NCBI RefSeq assembly: GCF_022965805.1
Contig: NW_027330888.1
Coordinates: 1-64,000 of the forward strand
Direction of reading: 5' to 3'
DNA: 64,000 nucleotides
Origin: Primulina eburnea
Lineage: Eukaryota; Streptophyta; Magnoliopsida; Lamiales; Gesneriaceae
Part shown: positions 50,305-63,131 of the stretch, one piece after another
Layout of the letters: the number at the start of each line of letters is the position of its first letter
How positions within the stretch are numbered: the first letter of the stretch is position 1
Notes under the pieces: generated by a model
The model's database searches: none
What the model was told of the DNA's origin: nothing
Seen by the model: only the letters and a program-made list of their open reading frames with translations
Position numbers and translations under genes: made by a program

Positions 50305-53300
50305 TGACATTTCTCTGGACTTTATTTTGGAGTTGCATAGGCCTAAGAAGAGGAGGGATTCTATTTTTGTAGTTGTTGATAGATTCTCTAAGATGGCACA
50401 TTTTATAGCTTGCCATGAAACCGATGATGCTTCAAACATTACGGATTTGTTCTTTAGAGAAGTCGCTAGGTTGCATGGCATGCCAAGGACTATTGTTTCT
50501 CGTCGCAATGTTAAATTTTTGAGTTACTTTTGGAATAATTTATGGGCTAAACTTGGCACAAAATTGTTGTTTTCTACTACATGTCATCCTCAAACGGATG
50601 GACAAACTGAAGTTGTCAATATAACTTTGGGAACACTTTTGCGTGCTATTCTTAAAAAGAACTTGGATTGACATTTCTAAGGACTTTATTTTGGGGTTGT
50701 TGTGGATAGATTCTCTAAGATGGCACATTTTATAGCTTGTCATAAAACCGATGATGCTTCAAACATTGCGGATTTGTTCTTTAGATAAGTCGCTAGGTTG
50801 CATGGCATGCCTAGGACTATTGTTTCTCGTCGCAATGTTACATTTTTGAGTTACTTTTGGAATAATTTATGGGCTAAACTTGGCACAAAATTGTTGTTTT
50901 CTACTACTTGTCATCCTCAAACGGTTGGACAAACTGAAGTTGTCAATAGAACTTTGGGAACACTTTTCCGTGCTATTCTTAAAAAGAACTTGGATTGACA
51001 TTTCTATGGACTTTATTTTGGGGTTGCCTAGGACTAAGAAGGGGATGTATTCTATTTTTGTTGTTGTGGATAGATTCTCTAAGATGTCACATTTTATAGC
51101 TTGTCATAAAACCGATGATGCTTCAAACATTGCGGATTTGTTCTTTAGAGAAGTCGCTAGGTTGCTTGGCATGCCTAGGACTATTGTTTCTGGTCGCGAT
51201 GTTAAATTCTTGAGTTACTTTTGGAAGACTTTATGGGCTGAACTTGGCACAAAATTGTTGTTTTCTACTATTTGTCATCCTCAAACAGATGGACAAACTG
51301 AAGTTGTCAATAGAACTTTGGGAACACTTTTGCGTGCTATTCTTAAAAAGAACTTGGATTGACATTTCTCTGGACTTTATTTTGGAGTTGCCTAGGCCTA
51401 AGAAGAGGAGGGATTCTATTTTTGTAGTTGTTGATAGATTCTCTAAGATGGCACATTTTATAGCTTGTCATGAAACCGATGATGCTTCAAACATTACGGA
51501 TTTGTTCTTTAGAGAAGTCGCTAGGTTGCATGGCATGCCAAGGACTATTGTTTCTCGTCGCAATGTTAAATTTTTGAGTTACTTTTGGAATAATTTATGG
51601 GCTAAACTTGGCACAAAATTGTTGTTTTCTACTACTTGTCATCCTCAAACGGATGGACAAACTGAAGTTGTCAATATAACTTTGGGAACACTTTTGCGTG
51701 CTATTCTTAAAAAGAACTTGGATTGACATTTCTATGGACTTTATTTTGGGGTTGTTGTGGATAGATTCTCTAAGATGGCACATTTTATAGCTTGTCATAA
51801 AACCGATGATGCTTCAAACATTGCGGATTTGTTCTTTAGAGAAGTCGCTAGGTTGCATGACATGCCTAGGACTATTGTTTCTCGTCGCAATGTTAAATTT
51901 TTGAGTTACTTTTGGAATAATTTATGGGCTAAACTTGGCACAAAATTGTTGTTTTCTACTACTTGTCATCCTCAAACGGATGGACAAACTGAAGTTGTCA
52001 ATAGAACTTTGGGAACACTTTTCCGTGCTATGCTTAAAAAGAACTTGGATTGACATTTCTATGGACTTTATTTTGGGGTTGCCTAGGACTAAGAAGGGGA
52101 TGTATTCTATTCTTGTTGTTGTGGATAGATTCTCTAAGATGGCACATTTTATAGCTTGTCATAAAACCGATGATGCTTCAAACATTGCGGATTTGTTCTT
52201 TAGAGAAGTCGCTAGGTTTCTTGGCATGCCTAGGACTATTGTTTCTGGTCGCGATGTTAAATTCTTGATATACTTTTGGAAGACTTTATGGGCTGAACTT
52301 GGCACAAAATTGTTGTTTTCTACTACTTGTCATCCTCAAACGGATGGAAACTGAAGTTGTCAATATAACTTTGGGAACATTTTATAGCTTGTCATAAAAC
52401 CGATGATGCTTCAAACATTGCGGATTTGTTCTTTAGAGAAGTCGCTAGGTTGCTTGGCATGCCTAGGACTATTGTTTCTGGTCGCGATGTTAAATTCTTG
52501 AGTTACTTTTGGAAGACTTTATGGGCTGAACTTGGCACAAAATTGTTGTTTTCTACTACTTGTCATCCTCAAACGAATGGACAAACTGAAGTTGTCAATA
52601 GAACTTTGGGAACACTTTTGCGTGCTATTATTAAAAAGAACTTGGATTGACATTTCTCTGGACTTTATTTTGGAGTTGCATAGGCCTAAGAAGAGGAGGG
52701 ATTCTATTTTTGTAGTTGTTGATAGATTCTCTAAGATGGCACATTTTATAGCTTGCCATGAAACCGATGATGCTTCAAACATTACGGATTTGTTCTTTAG
52801 AGAAGTCGCTAGGTTGCATGGCATGCCAAGGACTATTGTTTCTCGTCGCAATGTTAAATTTTTGAGTTACTTTTGGAATAATTTATGGGCTAAACTTGGC
52901 ACAAAATTGTTGTTTTCTACTACATGTCATCCTCAAACGGATGGACAAACTGAAGTTGTCAATATAACTTTGGGAACACTTTTGCGTGCTATTCTTAAAA
53001 AGAACTTGGATTGACATTTCTAAGGACTTTATTTTGGGGTTGTTGTGGATAGATTCTCTAAGATGGCACATTTTATAGCTTGTCATAAAACCGATGATGC
53101 TTCAAACATTGCGGATTTGTTCTTTAGATAAGTCGCTAGGTTGCATGGCATGCCTAGGACTATTGTTTCTCGTCGCAATGTTACATTTTTGAGTTACTTT
53201 TGGAATAATTTATGGGCTAAACTTGGCACAAAATTGTTGTTTTCTACTACTTGTCATCCTCAAACGGATGGACAAACTGAAGTTGTCAATAGAACTTTGG

Positions 53301-54990
53301 GAACACTTTTCCGTGCTATTCTTAAAAAGAACTTGGATTGACATTTCTATGGACTTTATTTTGGGGTTGCCTAGGACTAAGAAGGGGATGTATTCTATTT
53401 TTGTTGTTGTGGATAGATTCTCTAAGATGTCACATTTTATAGCTTGTCATAAAACCGATGATGCTTCAAACATTGCGGATTTGTTCTTTAGAGAAGTCGC
53501 TAGGTTGCTTGGCATGCCTAGGACTATTGTTTCTGGTCGCGATGTTAAATTCTTGAGTTACTTTTGGAAGACTTTATGGGCTGAACTTGGCACAAAATTG
53601 TTGTTTTCTACTATTTGTCATCCTCAAACAGATGGACAAACTGAAGTTGTCAATAGAACTTTGGGAACACTTTTGCGTGCTATTCTTAAAAAAAACTTGG
53701 ATTGACATTTCTCTGGACTTTATTTTGGAGTTGCCTAGGCCTAAGAAGAGGAGGGATTCTATTTTTGTAGTTGTTGATAGATTCTCTAAGATGGCACATT
53801 TTATAGCTTGTCATGAAACCGATGATGCTTCAAACATTACGGATTTGTTCTTTAGAGAAGTCGCTAGGTTGCATGGCATGCCAAGGACTATTGTTTCTCG
53901 TCGCAATGTTAAATTTTTGAGTTACTTTTGGAATAATTTATGGGCTAAACTTGGCACAAAATTGTTGTTTTCTACTACTTGTCATCCTCAAACGGATGGA
54001 CAAACTGAAGTTGTCAATATAACTTTGGGAACACTTTTGCGTGCTATTCTTAAAAAGAACTTGGATTGACATTTCTATGGACTTTATTTTGGGGTTGTTG
54101 TGGATAGATTCTCTAAGATGGCACATTTTATAGCTTGTCATAAACCGATGATGCTTCAAACATTGCGGATTTGTTCTTTAGAGAAGTCGCTAGGTTGCAT
54201 GACATGCCTAGGACTATTGTTTCTCGTCGCAATGTTAAATTTTTGAGTTACTTTTGGAATAATTTATGGGCTAAACTTGGCACAAAATTGTTGTTTTCTA
54301 CTACTTGTCATCCTCAAACGGATGGACAAACTGAAGTTGTCAATAGAACTTTGGGAACACTTTTCCGTGCTATTCTTAAAAAGAACTTGGATTGACATTT
54401 CTATGGACTTTATTTTGGGGTTGCCTAGGACTAAGAAGGGGATGTATTCTATTTTTGTTGTTGTGGATAGATTCTCTAAGATGGCACATTTTATAGCTTG
54501 TCATAAAACCGATGATGCTTCAAACATTGCGGATTTGTTCTTTAGAGAAGTCGCTAGGTTTCTTGGCATGCCTAGGACTATTGTTTCTGGTCGCGATGTT
54601 AAATTCTTGATATACTTTTGGAAGACTTTATGGGCTGAACTTGGCACAAAATTGTTCTTTTCTACTACTTGTCATCCTCAAACGGATGGACAAACTGAAG
54701 TTGTCAATATAACTTTGGGAACATTTTATAGCTTGTCATAAACCGATGATGCTTTAAACATTGCGGATTTGTTCTTTAGAGAAGTCGCTAGGTTGCTTGG
54801 CATGCCTAGGACTATTGTTTCTGGTCGCGATGTTACATTCTTGAGTTACTTTTGGAAGACTTTATGGGCTGAACTTGGCACAAAATTGTTGTTTTCTACT
54901 ACTTGTCATCCTCAAACGGATGGACAAACTTAAGTTGTCAATAGAACTTTGGGAACACTTTTGCGTGTTATTCTTAAAAAGAACTTGGAT
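50305..54990 (+). repeat. Tandem duplication of a 2343-bp, 7-monomer HOR unit
   Basis: The two copies (50305-52647 and 52648-54990) share otherwise private changes: GTTGCATAGG near 50331/52674, ACATGTCATC near 50578/52921, TCTAAGGAC near 50676/53019, a TAGATAAG stop change at 50783/53126, and GTTACATTTTTG near 50838/53181. The 2343 period also extends left to about 49.6 kb. Differences between copies are few (for example near 50225, 50925 and 52629). Confidence 0.86.
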
Positions 54991-55951
54991 TGACATTTCT
55001 CTGGACTTTATTTTGGAGTTGCCTAGGCCTAAGAAGAGGAGGGATTCTATTTTTGTAGTTGTGGATAGATTCTCAAAGATGGCACATTTTATAGCTTGTC
55101 ATGAAACCGATGATGCTTCAAACATTACGGATTTGTTCTTTAGAGAAGTCGCTAGGTTGCATGGCATGCCTAGGACTATTGTTTCTCGTCGCAATGTTAA
55201 ATTTTTGAGTTACTTTTGGAATAATTTATGGGCTAAACTTGGCACAAAATTGTTGTTTTCTACTACTTGTCCTCCTCAAACGGATGGACAAACTGAAGTT
55301 GTCAATAGAACTTTGGGAACACTTTTCCGTGCTATTCTTAAAAAGAACTTGGATTGACATTTCTATGGACTTTATTTTGGGGTTGCCTAGGACTAAGAAG
55401 GGGATGTATTCTATTTTTGTTGTTGTGGAGAGATTCTCTAAGATGGCACATTTTATAGCTTGTCATAAAACCGATGATGCTTCAAACATTGCGGATTTGT
55501 TCTTTAGAGAAGTCGCTAGGTTTCTTGGCATGCCTAGGACTATTGTTTCTGGTCGCGATGTTAAATTCTTGATATACTTTTGTAAGACTTTATGGGCTGA
55601 ACTTGGCACAAAATTGTTGTTTTCTACTACTTGTCATCCTCAAACGGATGGACACACTGAAGTTGTCAATATAACTTTGGGAACATTTTATAGCTTGTCA
55701 TAAAACCGATGATGCTTCAAACATTGCGGATTTGTTCTTTAGAGAAGTCGCTAGGTTGCTTGGCATGCCTAGGACTATTGTTTCTGGTCGCGATGTTAAA
55801 TTTTTGAGTTACTTTTGGAAGACTTTATGGGCTGAACTTGGCACAAAATTGTTGTTTTCTACTACTTGTCATCCTCAAACGGATGGACAAACTGAAGTTG
55901 TCAATAGAACTTTGGGAACACTTTTGCGTGCTATTCTTAAAAAACTTGGAT

Positions 55952-58900
55952 TGACATTTCTCTGGACTTTATTTTGGAGTTGCCTAGGCCTAAGAAGAGG
56001 AGGGATTCTATTTTTGTAGTGGTTGATAGATTCTCTAAGATGGCACATTTTATAGCTTGTCATGAAACCGATGATGCTTCAAACATTACAGATTTGTTCT
56101 TTAGAGAAGTCGCTAGGTTGCATGGCATGCCAAGGACTAATGTTTCTCGTCGCAATGTTAAATTTTTGAGTTACTTTTGGAATAATTTATGGGTTAAACT
56201 TGGCACAAAATTGTTGTTTTCTACTACTTGTCATCCTCAAACGGATGGACAAACTGAAGTTGTCAATATAACTTTGGGAACACTTTTGCGTGTTATTCTT
56301 AAAAAGAACTTGGATTGACATTTCTATGTACTTCATTTTGGGGTTGTTGTGGATAGATTCTCTAAGATGGCACATTTTATAGCTTGTCATAAAACCGATG
56401 ATGCTTCAAACATTGCGGATTTGTTCTTTAGAGAAGTCGCGAGGTTTCATGGCATGCCTAGGACTATTGTTTCTCGTCGCAATGTTAAATTTTTGAGTTA
56501 CTTTTGGAATAATTTATGGGCTAAACTTGGCACAAAATTGTTGTTTTCTACTACTTGTCATCCTCAAACGGATGGACAAACTGAAGTTGTCAATAGAACT
56601 TTGGGAACACTTTTCCGTGCTATTCTTAAAAAGAACTTGGATTGACATTTCTATGGACTTTATTTTGGGGTTGCCTAGGACTAAGAAAGGGATGTATTCT
56701 ATTTTTGTTGTTGTGGATAGATTCTCTAAGATGGCACATTTTATAGCTTGTCATAAAACCGATGATGCTTCAAACATTGCGGATTTGTTCTTTAGAGAAG
56801 TCGCTAGGTTGCTTGGCATGCCTAGGACTATTGTTTCTGGTCGCGATGTTAAATTCTTGAGTTACTTTTGGGAGACTTTATGGGCTGAACTTGGCGCAAA
56901 ATTGTTGTTTTCTACTACTTGTCATTCTCAAACGGATGGACAAACTGAAGTTGTCAATATAACTCTGGGAACAATTTATAGCTTGTCATAAAACCGATGA
57001 TGCTTCAAACATTGCAGATTTGTTCTTTAGAGAAGTCGCTAGGTTGCTTGGCATGCCTAGGACTATTGTTTCTCGTCGCAATGTTAAATTTTTGAGTTAC
57101 TTTTGGAATAATTTATGGACTAAACTTGGCACAAAATTGTTGTTTTCTACTACTTGTCATCCTCAAACAGATGGAAAAACTGAAGTTGTCAATAGAACTT
57201 TGGGAACACTTTTGCGTGCTATTCTTAAAAAAAACTTGGATTGACATTTCTCTGGACTTTATTTTGGAGTTGCCTAGGCCTAAGAAGAGGAGGGATTCTT
57301 TATTTGTAGTTGAGGATAGATTCTCTAAGATGGCACATTTTATAGCTTGTCATGAAACCGATGATGCTTCAAACATTACGGATTTGTTCTTTAGAGAAGT
57401 CGCTAGGTTGCATGGCATGCCTAGGACTATTGTTTCTCGTCGCAATGTTAAATTTTTGAGTTACTTTTGGAATAATTTATGGGCTAAACTTGGCAAAAAA
57501 TTGTTGTTTTCTACTACTTGTCATCCTCAAACGGATGGACAAACTGAAGTTGTCAATATAAAACTTTGGGAACACTTTTGCGTGCTATTCTTAAAAAGAA
57601 CTTGGATTGACATTTCTCTGGACTTTATTTTGGAGTTGCCTAGGCCTAAGAAGAGGAGGGATTCTATATTTGTAGTTGAGGATAGATTCTCTAAGATGGC
57701 ACATTTTATAGCTCGTCATGAAACCGATGATGCTTCAAACATTACGGATTTGTTCTTTAGAGAAGTCGCTAGGTTGCATGGCATGCCTAGGACTATTGTT
57801 TCTCGTCGCAATGTTAAATTTTTGAGTTACTTTTGGAATAATTTATGGGCTAAACTTGGCACAAAATTGTTGTTTTCTACTACTTGTCATCCTCAAACGG
57901 ATGGACAAACTGAAGTTGTCAATATAACTTTGGGAACACTTTTGCGTGCTACTCTTAAAAATAACTTGGATTGACATTACAATGGACTTTATTTTGGGGT
58001 TGTTGTGGATAGATTCTCTAAGATGGCACATTTTATAGCTTGTCATAAAACCGATGATGCTTCAAACATTGCGGATTTGTTCTTTAGAGAAGTCGCTAGG
58101 TTGCATGGCATGCCTAGGACTATTGTTTCTCGTCGCAATGTTAAATTTTTGAGTTACTTTTGGAATAATTTATGGGCTAAACTAGGCACAAAATTGTTGT
58201 TTTCTACTACTTGTCATCCTCAAACGGATGGACAAACTGAAGTTGTCAATAGAACTTTGGGAACACTTTTCCGTGCTATGCTTAAAAAGAACTTGGATTG
58301 ACATTTCTATGGACTTTATTTTGGGGTTGCCTAGGACTAAGAAGGGGATGTATTCTATTTTTGTTGTTGTGGATAGATTCTCTAAGATGGCACATTTTAT
58401 AGCTTGTCATAAAACCGATGATGCTTCAAACATTGCGGATTTGTTCTTTAGAGAAGTCGCTAGGTTTCTTGGCATGCCTAGGACTATTGTTTCTGGTCGC
58501 GATGTTAAATTCTTGATATACTTTTGGAAGACTTTATGGGCTGAACTTGGCACAAAATTGTTGTTTTCTACTACTTGTCATCCTCAAACGGATGGACAAA
58601 CTGAAGTTGTCAATATAACTTTGGGAACATTTTATAGCTTGTCATAAAACCGATGATGCTTCAAACATTGCGGATTTGTTCTTTAGAGAAGTCGCTAGGT
58701 TGCTTGGCATGCCTAGGACTATTGTTTCTGGTTGCCATGTTAAATTCTTGAGTTACTTTTGGAAGACTTTATGGGCTGAACTTGGCACAAAATTGTTGTT
58801 TTCTACTACTTGTCATCCTCAAACGGATGGACAAACTGAAGTTGTCAATAGAACTTTGGGAACACTTTTGCGTGCTATTCTTAAAAAGAACTTGGATTGA

Positions 58901-61900
58901 AATTTCTCTGGACTTTATTTTGGAGTTGCCTAGGCCTAAGAAGAGGAGGGATTCTATTTTTGTAGTTGTTGATAGATTCTCTAAGATGGCACATTTTATA
59001 GCTTGCCATGAAACCGATGATGCTTCAAACATTACGGATTTGTTCTTTAGAGAAGTCGCTAGGTTGCATGGCATGCCAAAGACTATTGTTTCTCGTCGCA
59101 ATGTTAAATTTTTGAGTTACTTTTGGAGTAATTTATGGGCTAAACTTGGCACAAAATTGTTGTTTTCTACTACTTGTCATCCTCAAACGGATGGACAAAC
59201 TGAAGTTGTCAATATAACTTTGGGAACACTTTTGCGTGCTATTCCTAAAAAGAACTTGGATTGACATTTCTATGGACTTTATTTTGGGGTTGTTGTGGAT
59301 AGATTCTCTAAGATGGCACATTTTATAGCTTGTCATAAAACCGATGATGCTTCAAACATTGCGGATTTGTTCTTTAGAGAAGTCGCTAGGTTGCATGACA
59401 TGCCTAGGACTATTGTTTCTCGTCGCAATGTTAAATTTTTGAGTTACTTTTGGAATAATTTATGGGCTAAACTTGGCACAAAATTGTTGTTTTCTACTAC
59501 TTGTCATCCTCAAACGGATGGACAAACTGAAGTTGTCAATAGAACTTTGGGAACACTTTTCCGTGCTATTCTTAAAAAGAACTTGGATTGACATTTCTAT
59601 GGACTTTATTTTGGGGTTGCCTAGGACTAAGAAGGGGATGTATTCTATTTTTGTTGTTGTGGAGAGATTCTCTAAGATGGCACATTTTATAGCTTGTCAT
59701 AAAACCGATGATGCTTCAAACATTGCGGATTTGTTCTTTAGAGAAGTCGCTAGGTTTCTTGGCATGCCTAGGACTATTGTTTCTGGTCGCGATGTTAAAT
59801 TCTTGATATACTTTTGGAAGACTTTATGGGCTGAACTTGGCACAAAATTGTTATTTTCTACTACTTGTCATCCTTAAACGGATGGACAAACTGAAGTTGT
59901 CAATATAACTTTGGGAACATTTTATAGCTTGTCATAAAACCGATGATGCTTCAAACATTGCGGATTTCTTCTTTATAGAAGTCGCTAGGTTGCTTGGCAT
60001 GCCTAGGACTATTGTTTCTGGTCGCGATGTTAAATTCTTGAGTTACTTTTGGAAGACTATATGGGCTGAACTTGGCACAAAATTGTTGTTTTCTACTACT
60101 TGTCATCCTCAAACGGATGGACAAACTGAAGTTGTCAATAGAACTTTGGGAACACTTTTGCGTGCTATTCTTAAAAAGAACTTGGATTGACATTTCTCTG
60201 GACTTTATTTTGGAGTTGCCTACGCCTAAGAAGAGGAGGGATTCTATTTTTGTAGTTGTTGATAGATTCTCTAAGATGACACATTTTATAGCTTGTCATG
60301 AAACCGATGAAGCTTCAAACATTACGGATTTGTTCTTTAGAGAAGTCGCTAGGTTGCATGGCATGCCAAGGACTATTGTTTCTCGTCGCAATGTTAAATT
60401 TTTGAGTTACTTTTGGAATAATTTATGGGCTAAACTTGGCACAAAATTGTTGTTTTCTACTACTTGTCATCCTCTAACGGATGGACAAACTGAAGTTGTC
60501 AATATAACTTTGGGAACACTTTTGCGTGCTATTCTTAAAAATAACTTGGATTGACATTTCTATGGACTTTATTTTGGGGTTGTTGTGGATAGATTCTCTA
60601 AGATGGCACATTTTATAGCTTGTCATAAAACCGATGATGCTTCAAACATTGCGGATTTGTTCTTTAGAGAAGTCGCTAGGTTGCATGGCATGCCTAGGAC
60701 TATTGTTTCTCGTCGCAATGTTAAATTTTTGAGTTACTTTTGGAATAATTTATGGGCTAAACTTGACACAAAATTGTTGTTTTCTACTACTTGTCATCCT
60801 CAAACGGATGGACAAACTGAAGTTGTCAATAGAACTTTGGGAACACTTTTCCGTGCTATTCTTAAAAAGAACTTGGATTGACATTTCTATGGACTTTATT
60901 TTGGGGTTGCCTAGGACTAAGAAATGGATGTATTCTATTTTTGTTGTTGTGGATAGATTCTCTAATATGGCACATTTTATAGCTTGTCATAAAACCGATG
61001 ATGCTTCAAACATTGCGGATTTGTTCTTTAGAGAAGTCGCTAGGTTTCTTGGCATGCCTAGGACTATTGTTTCTGGTCGCGATGTTAAATTCTTGATATA
61101 CTTTTGGAAGACTTTATGGGCTGAACTTGGCACAAAATTGTTGTTTTCTACTACTTGTCATCCTCAAACGGATTGACAAACTGAAGTTGTCAATATAACT
61201 TTGGGAACATTTTATAGCTTGTCATAAAACCGATGATGCTTCAAACATTGCGGATTTGTTCTTTAGAGAAGTCGCTAGGTTGCTTGGCATGCCTAGGACT
61301 ATTGTTTCTGGTCGCGATGTTAAATTCTTGAGTTACTTTTGGAAGACTTTATGGGCTGAACTTGGCACAAAATTGTTGTTTTCTACTACTTGTCATCCTC
61401 AAACGGATGGACAAACTGAAGTTGTCAATAGAACTTTGGGAACACTTTTGCGTGTTATTCTTAAAAAGAACTTGGATTGACATTTCTCTGGACTTTATTT
61501 TGGAGTTGCCTAGGCCTAAGAAGAGGAGGGATTCTATTTTTGTAGTTGTTGATAGATTCTCTAAGATGACACATTTTATAGCTCGTCATGAAACCGATGA
61601 TGCTTCAAACATTACGGATTTGTTCTTTAGAGAAGTCGCTAGGTTGCATGGCAAGCCAAGGACTATTGTTTCTCGTCGCAATGTTAAATTTTTGAGTTAC
61701 TTTTGGAATAATTTATGGGCTAAACTTGGCACAAAATTGTTGTTTTCTACTACTTGTCATCCTCAAACGGATGGACAAACTGAAGTTGTCAATATAACTT
61801 TGGGAACACTTTTGCGTGCTATTCTTAAAAAGAACTTGGATTGACATTTCTATGGACTTTATTTTGGGGTTGTTGTGGATAGATTCTCTAAGATGGCACA

Positions 61901-63131
61901 TTTTATAGCTTGTCATAAAACAGATGATGCTTCAAACATTGCGGATTTGTTCTTTAGAGAAGTCGCTAGGTTGCATGGCATGCCTAGGACTATTGTTTCT
62001 CGTCGCAATGTTAAATTTTTGAGTTACTTTAGGAATAATTTATGGGCTAAACTTGGCACAAAATTGTTGTTTTCTACTACTTGTCATCCTCAAACGGATG
62101 GACAAACTGAAGTTGTCAATAGAACTTTGGGAACACTTTTCCGTGCTATTCTTAAAAAGAACTTGGATTGACATTTCTATGGACTTTATTTTGGGGTTGC
62201 CTAGGACTAAGAAGGGGATGTATTCTATTTTTGTTGTTGTGGATAGATTCTCTAAGATGGCACATTTTATAGCTTGTCATAAAACCGATGATGCTTCAAA
62301 CATTGCGGATTTGTTCTTTAGAGAAGTCGCTAGGTTGCATGGCATGCCTAGGACTATTGTTTCTGGTCGCGATGTTAAATTCTTGAGTTACTTTTGGAAA
62401 ACTTTATGGGCTGAACTTGGCACAAAATTGTTGTTTTCTACTACTTGTCATCCTCAAACGGATGGACAAACTGAAGTTGTCAATAGAACTTTGGGAACAC
62501 TTTTCCGTGCTATTCTTAAAAAGAACTTGGATTGACATTTCTATGGACTTTATTTTGGGGTTGCCTAGGACTAAGAAGGGGATGTATTCTATTTTTGTTG
62601 TTGTGGATAGATTCTCTAAGATGTCACATTTTATAGCTTGTCAAAAAACCGATGATGCTTCAAACATTGCGGATTTGTTCTTTAGAGAAGTCGCTAGGTT
62701 GCTTGGCATGCCTAGGACTATTGTTTCTGGTCGCGATGTTAAATTCTTGAGTAACTTTTGGAAGACTTTATGGGCTGAACTTGGCACAAAATTGTTGTTT
62801 TCTACTACTTGTCATCCTTAAACGGATGGACAAACTGAAGTTGTCAATATAACTTTGGGAACAATTTATAGCTTGTCATAAAACCGATGATGCTTCAAAC
62901 ATTGCGGATTTGTTCTTTAGAGAAGTCGCTAGGTTGCATGGCATGCCTAGGACTATTGTTTCTCGTCGCAATGTTAAATTTTTGAGTTACTTTTGGAATA
63001 ATTTATGGGCTAAACTTCGCACAAAATTTTTGTTTTCTACTATTTGTCATCCTCAAACAGATGGACAAACTGAAGTTGTCAATAGAACTTTGGGAACACT
63101 TTTGCGTGCTATTCTTAAAAAGAATTTGGAT
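55952..63131 (+). repeat. Series of 1290/1654-bp HOR units
   Basis: Units are 55952-57241 (1290), 57242-58897 (1656), 58898-60187 (1290), 60188-61477 (1290) and 61478-63131 (1654). The 1290 unit is 364-327-364-235; the longer ones add one 364-bp monomer. Several 235-bp monomers carry their own stop or frameshift changes (59875, 61175 and 62818), showing no constraint on the reading frame. Confidence 0.83.
57126..57974 (+). pseudogene. Two integrase-core monomers joined in one 282-codon frame by a 2-base insertion
   Basis: An extra AA near 57560 (caatataaaactttggg instead of caatataactttggg) cancels the normal frame shift between two monomers. The result is one long open frame with two R-type cores. 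The first part of the frame is an off-frame reading of the preceding monomer. Both cores have Arg at the second catalytic position, so no integrase activity is expected. It is almost certainly fortuitous. Confidence 0.5.
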
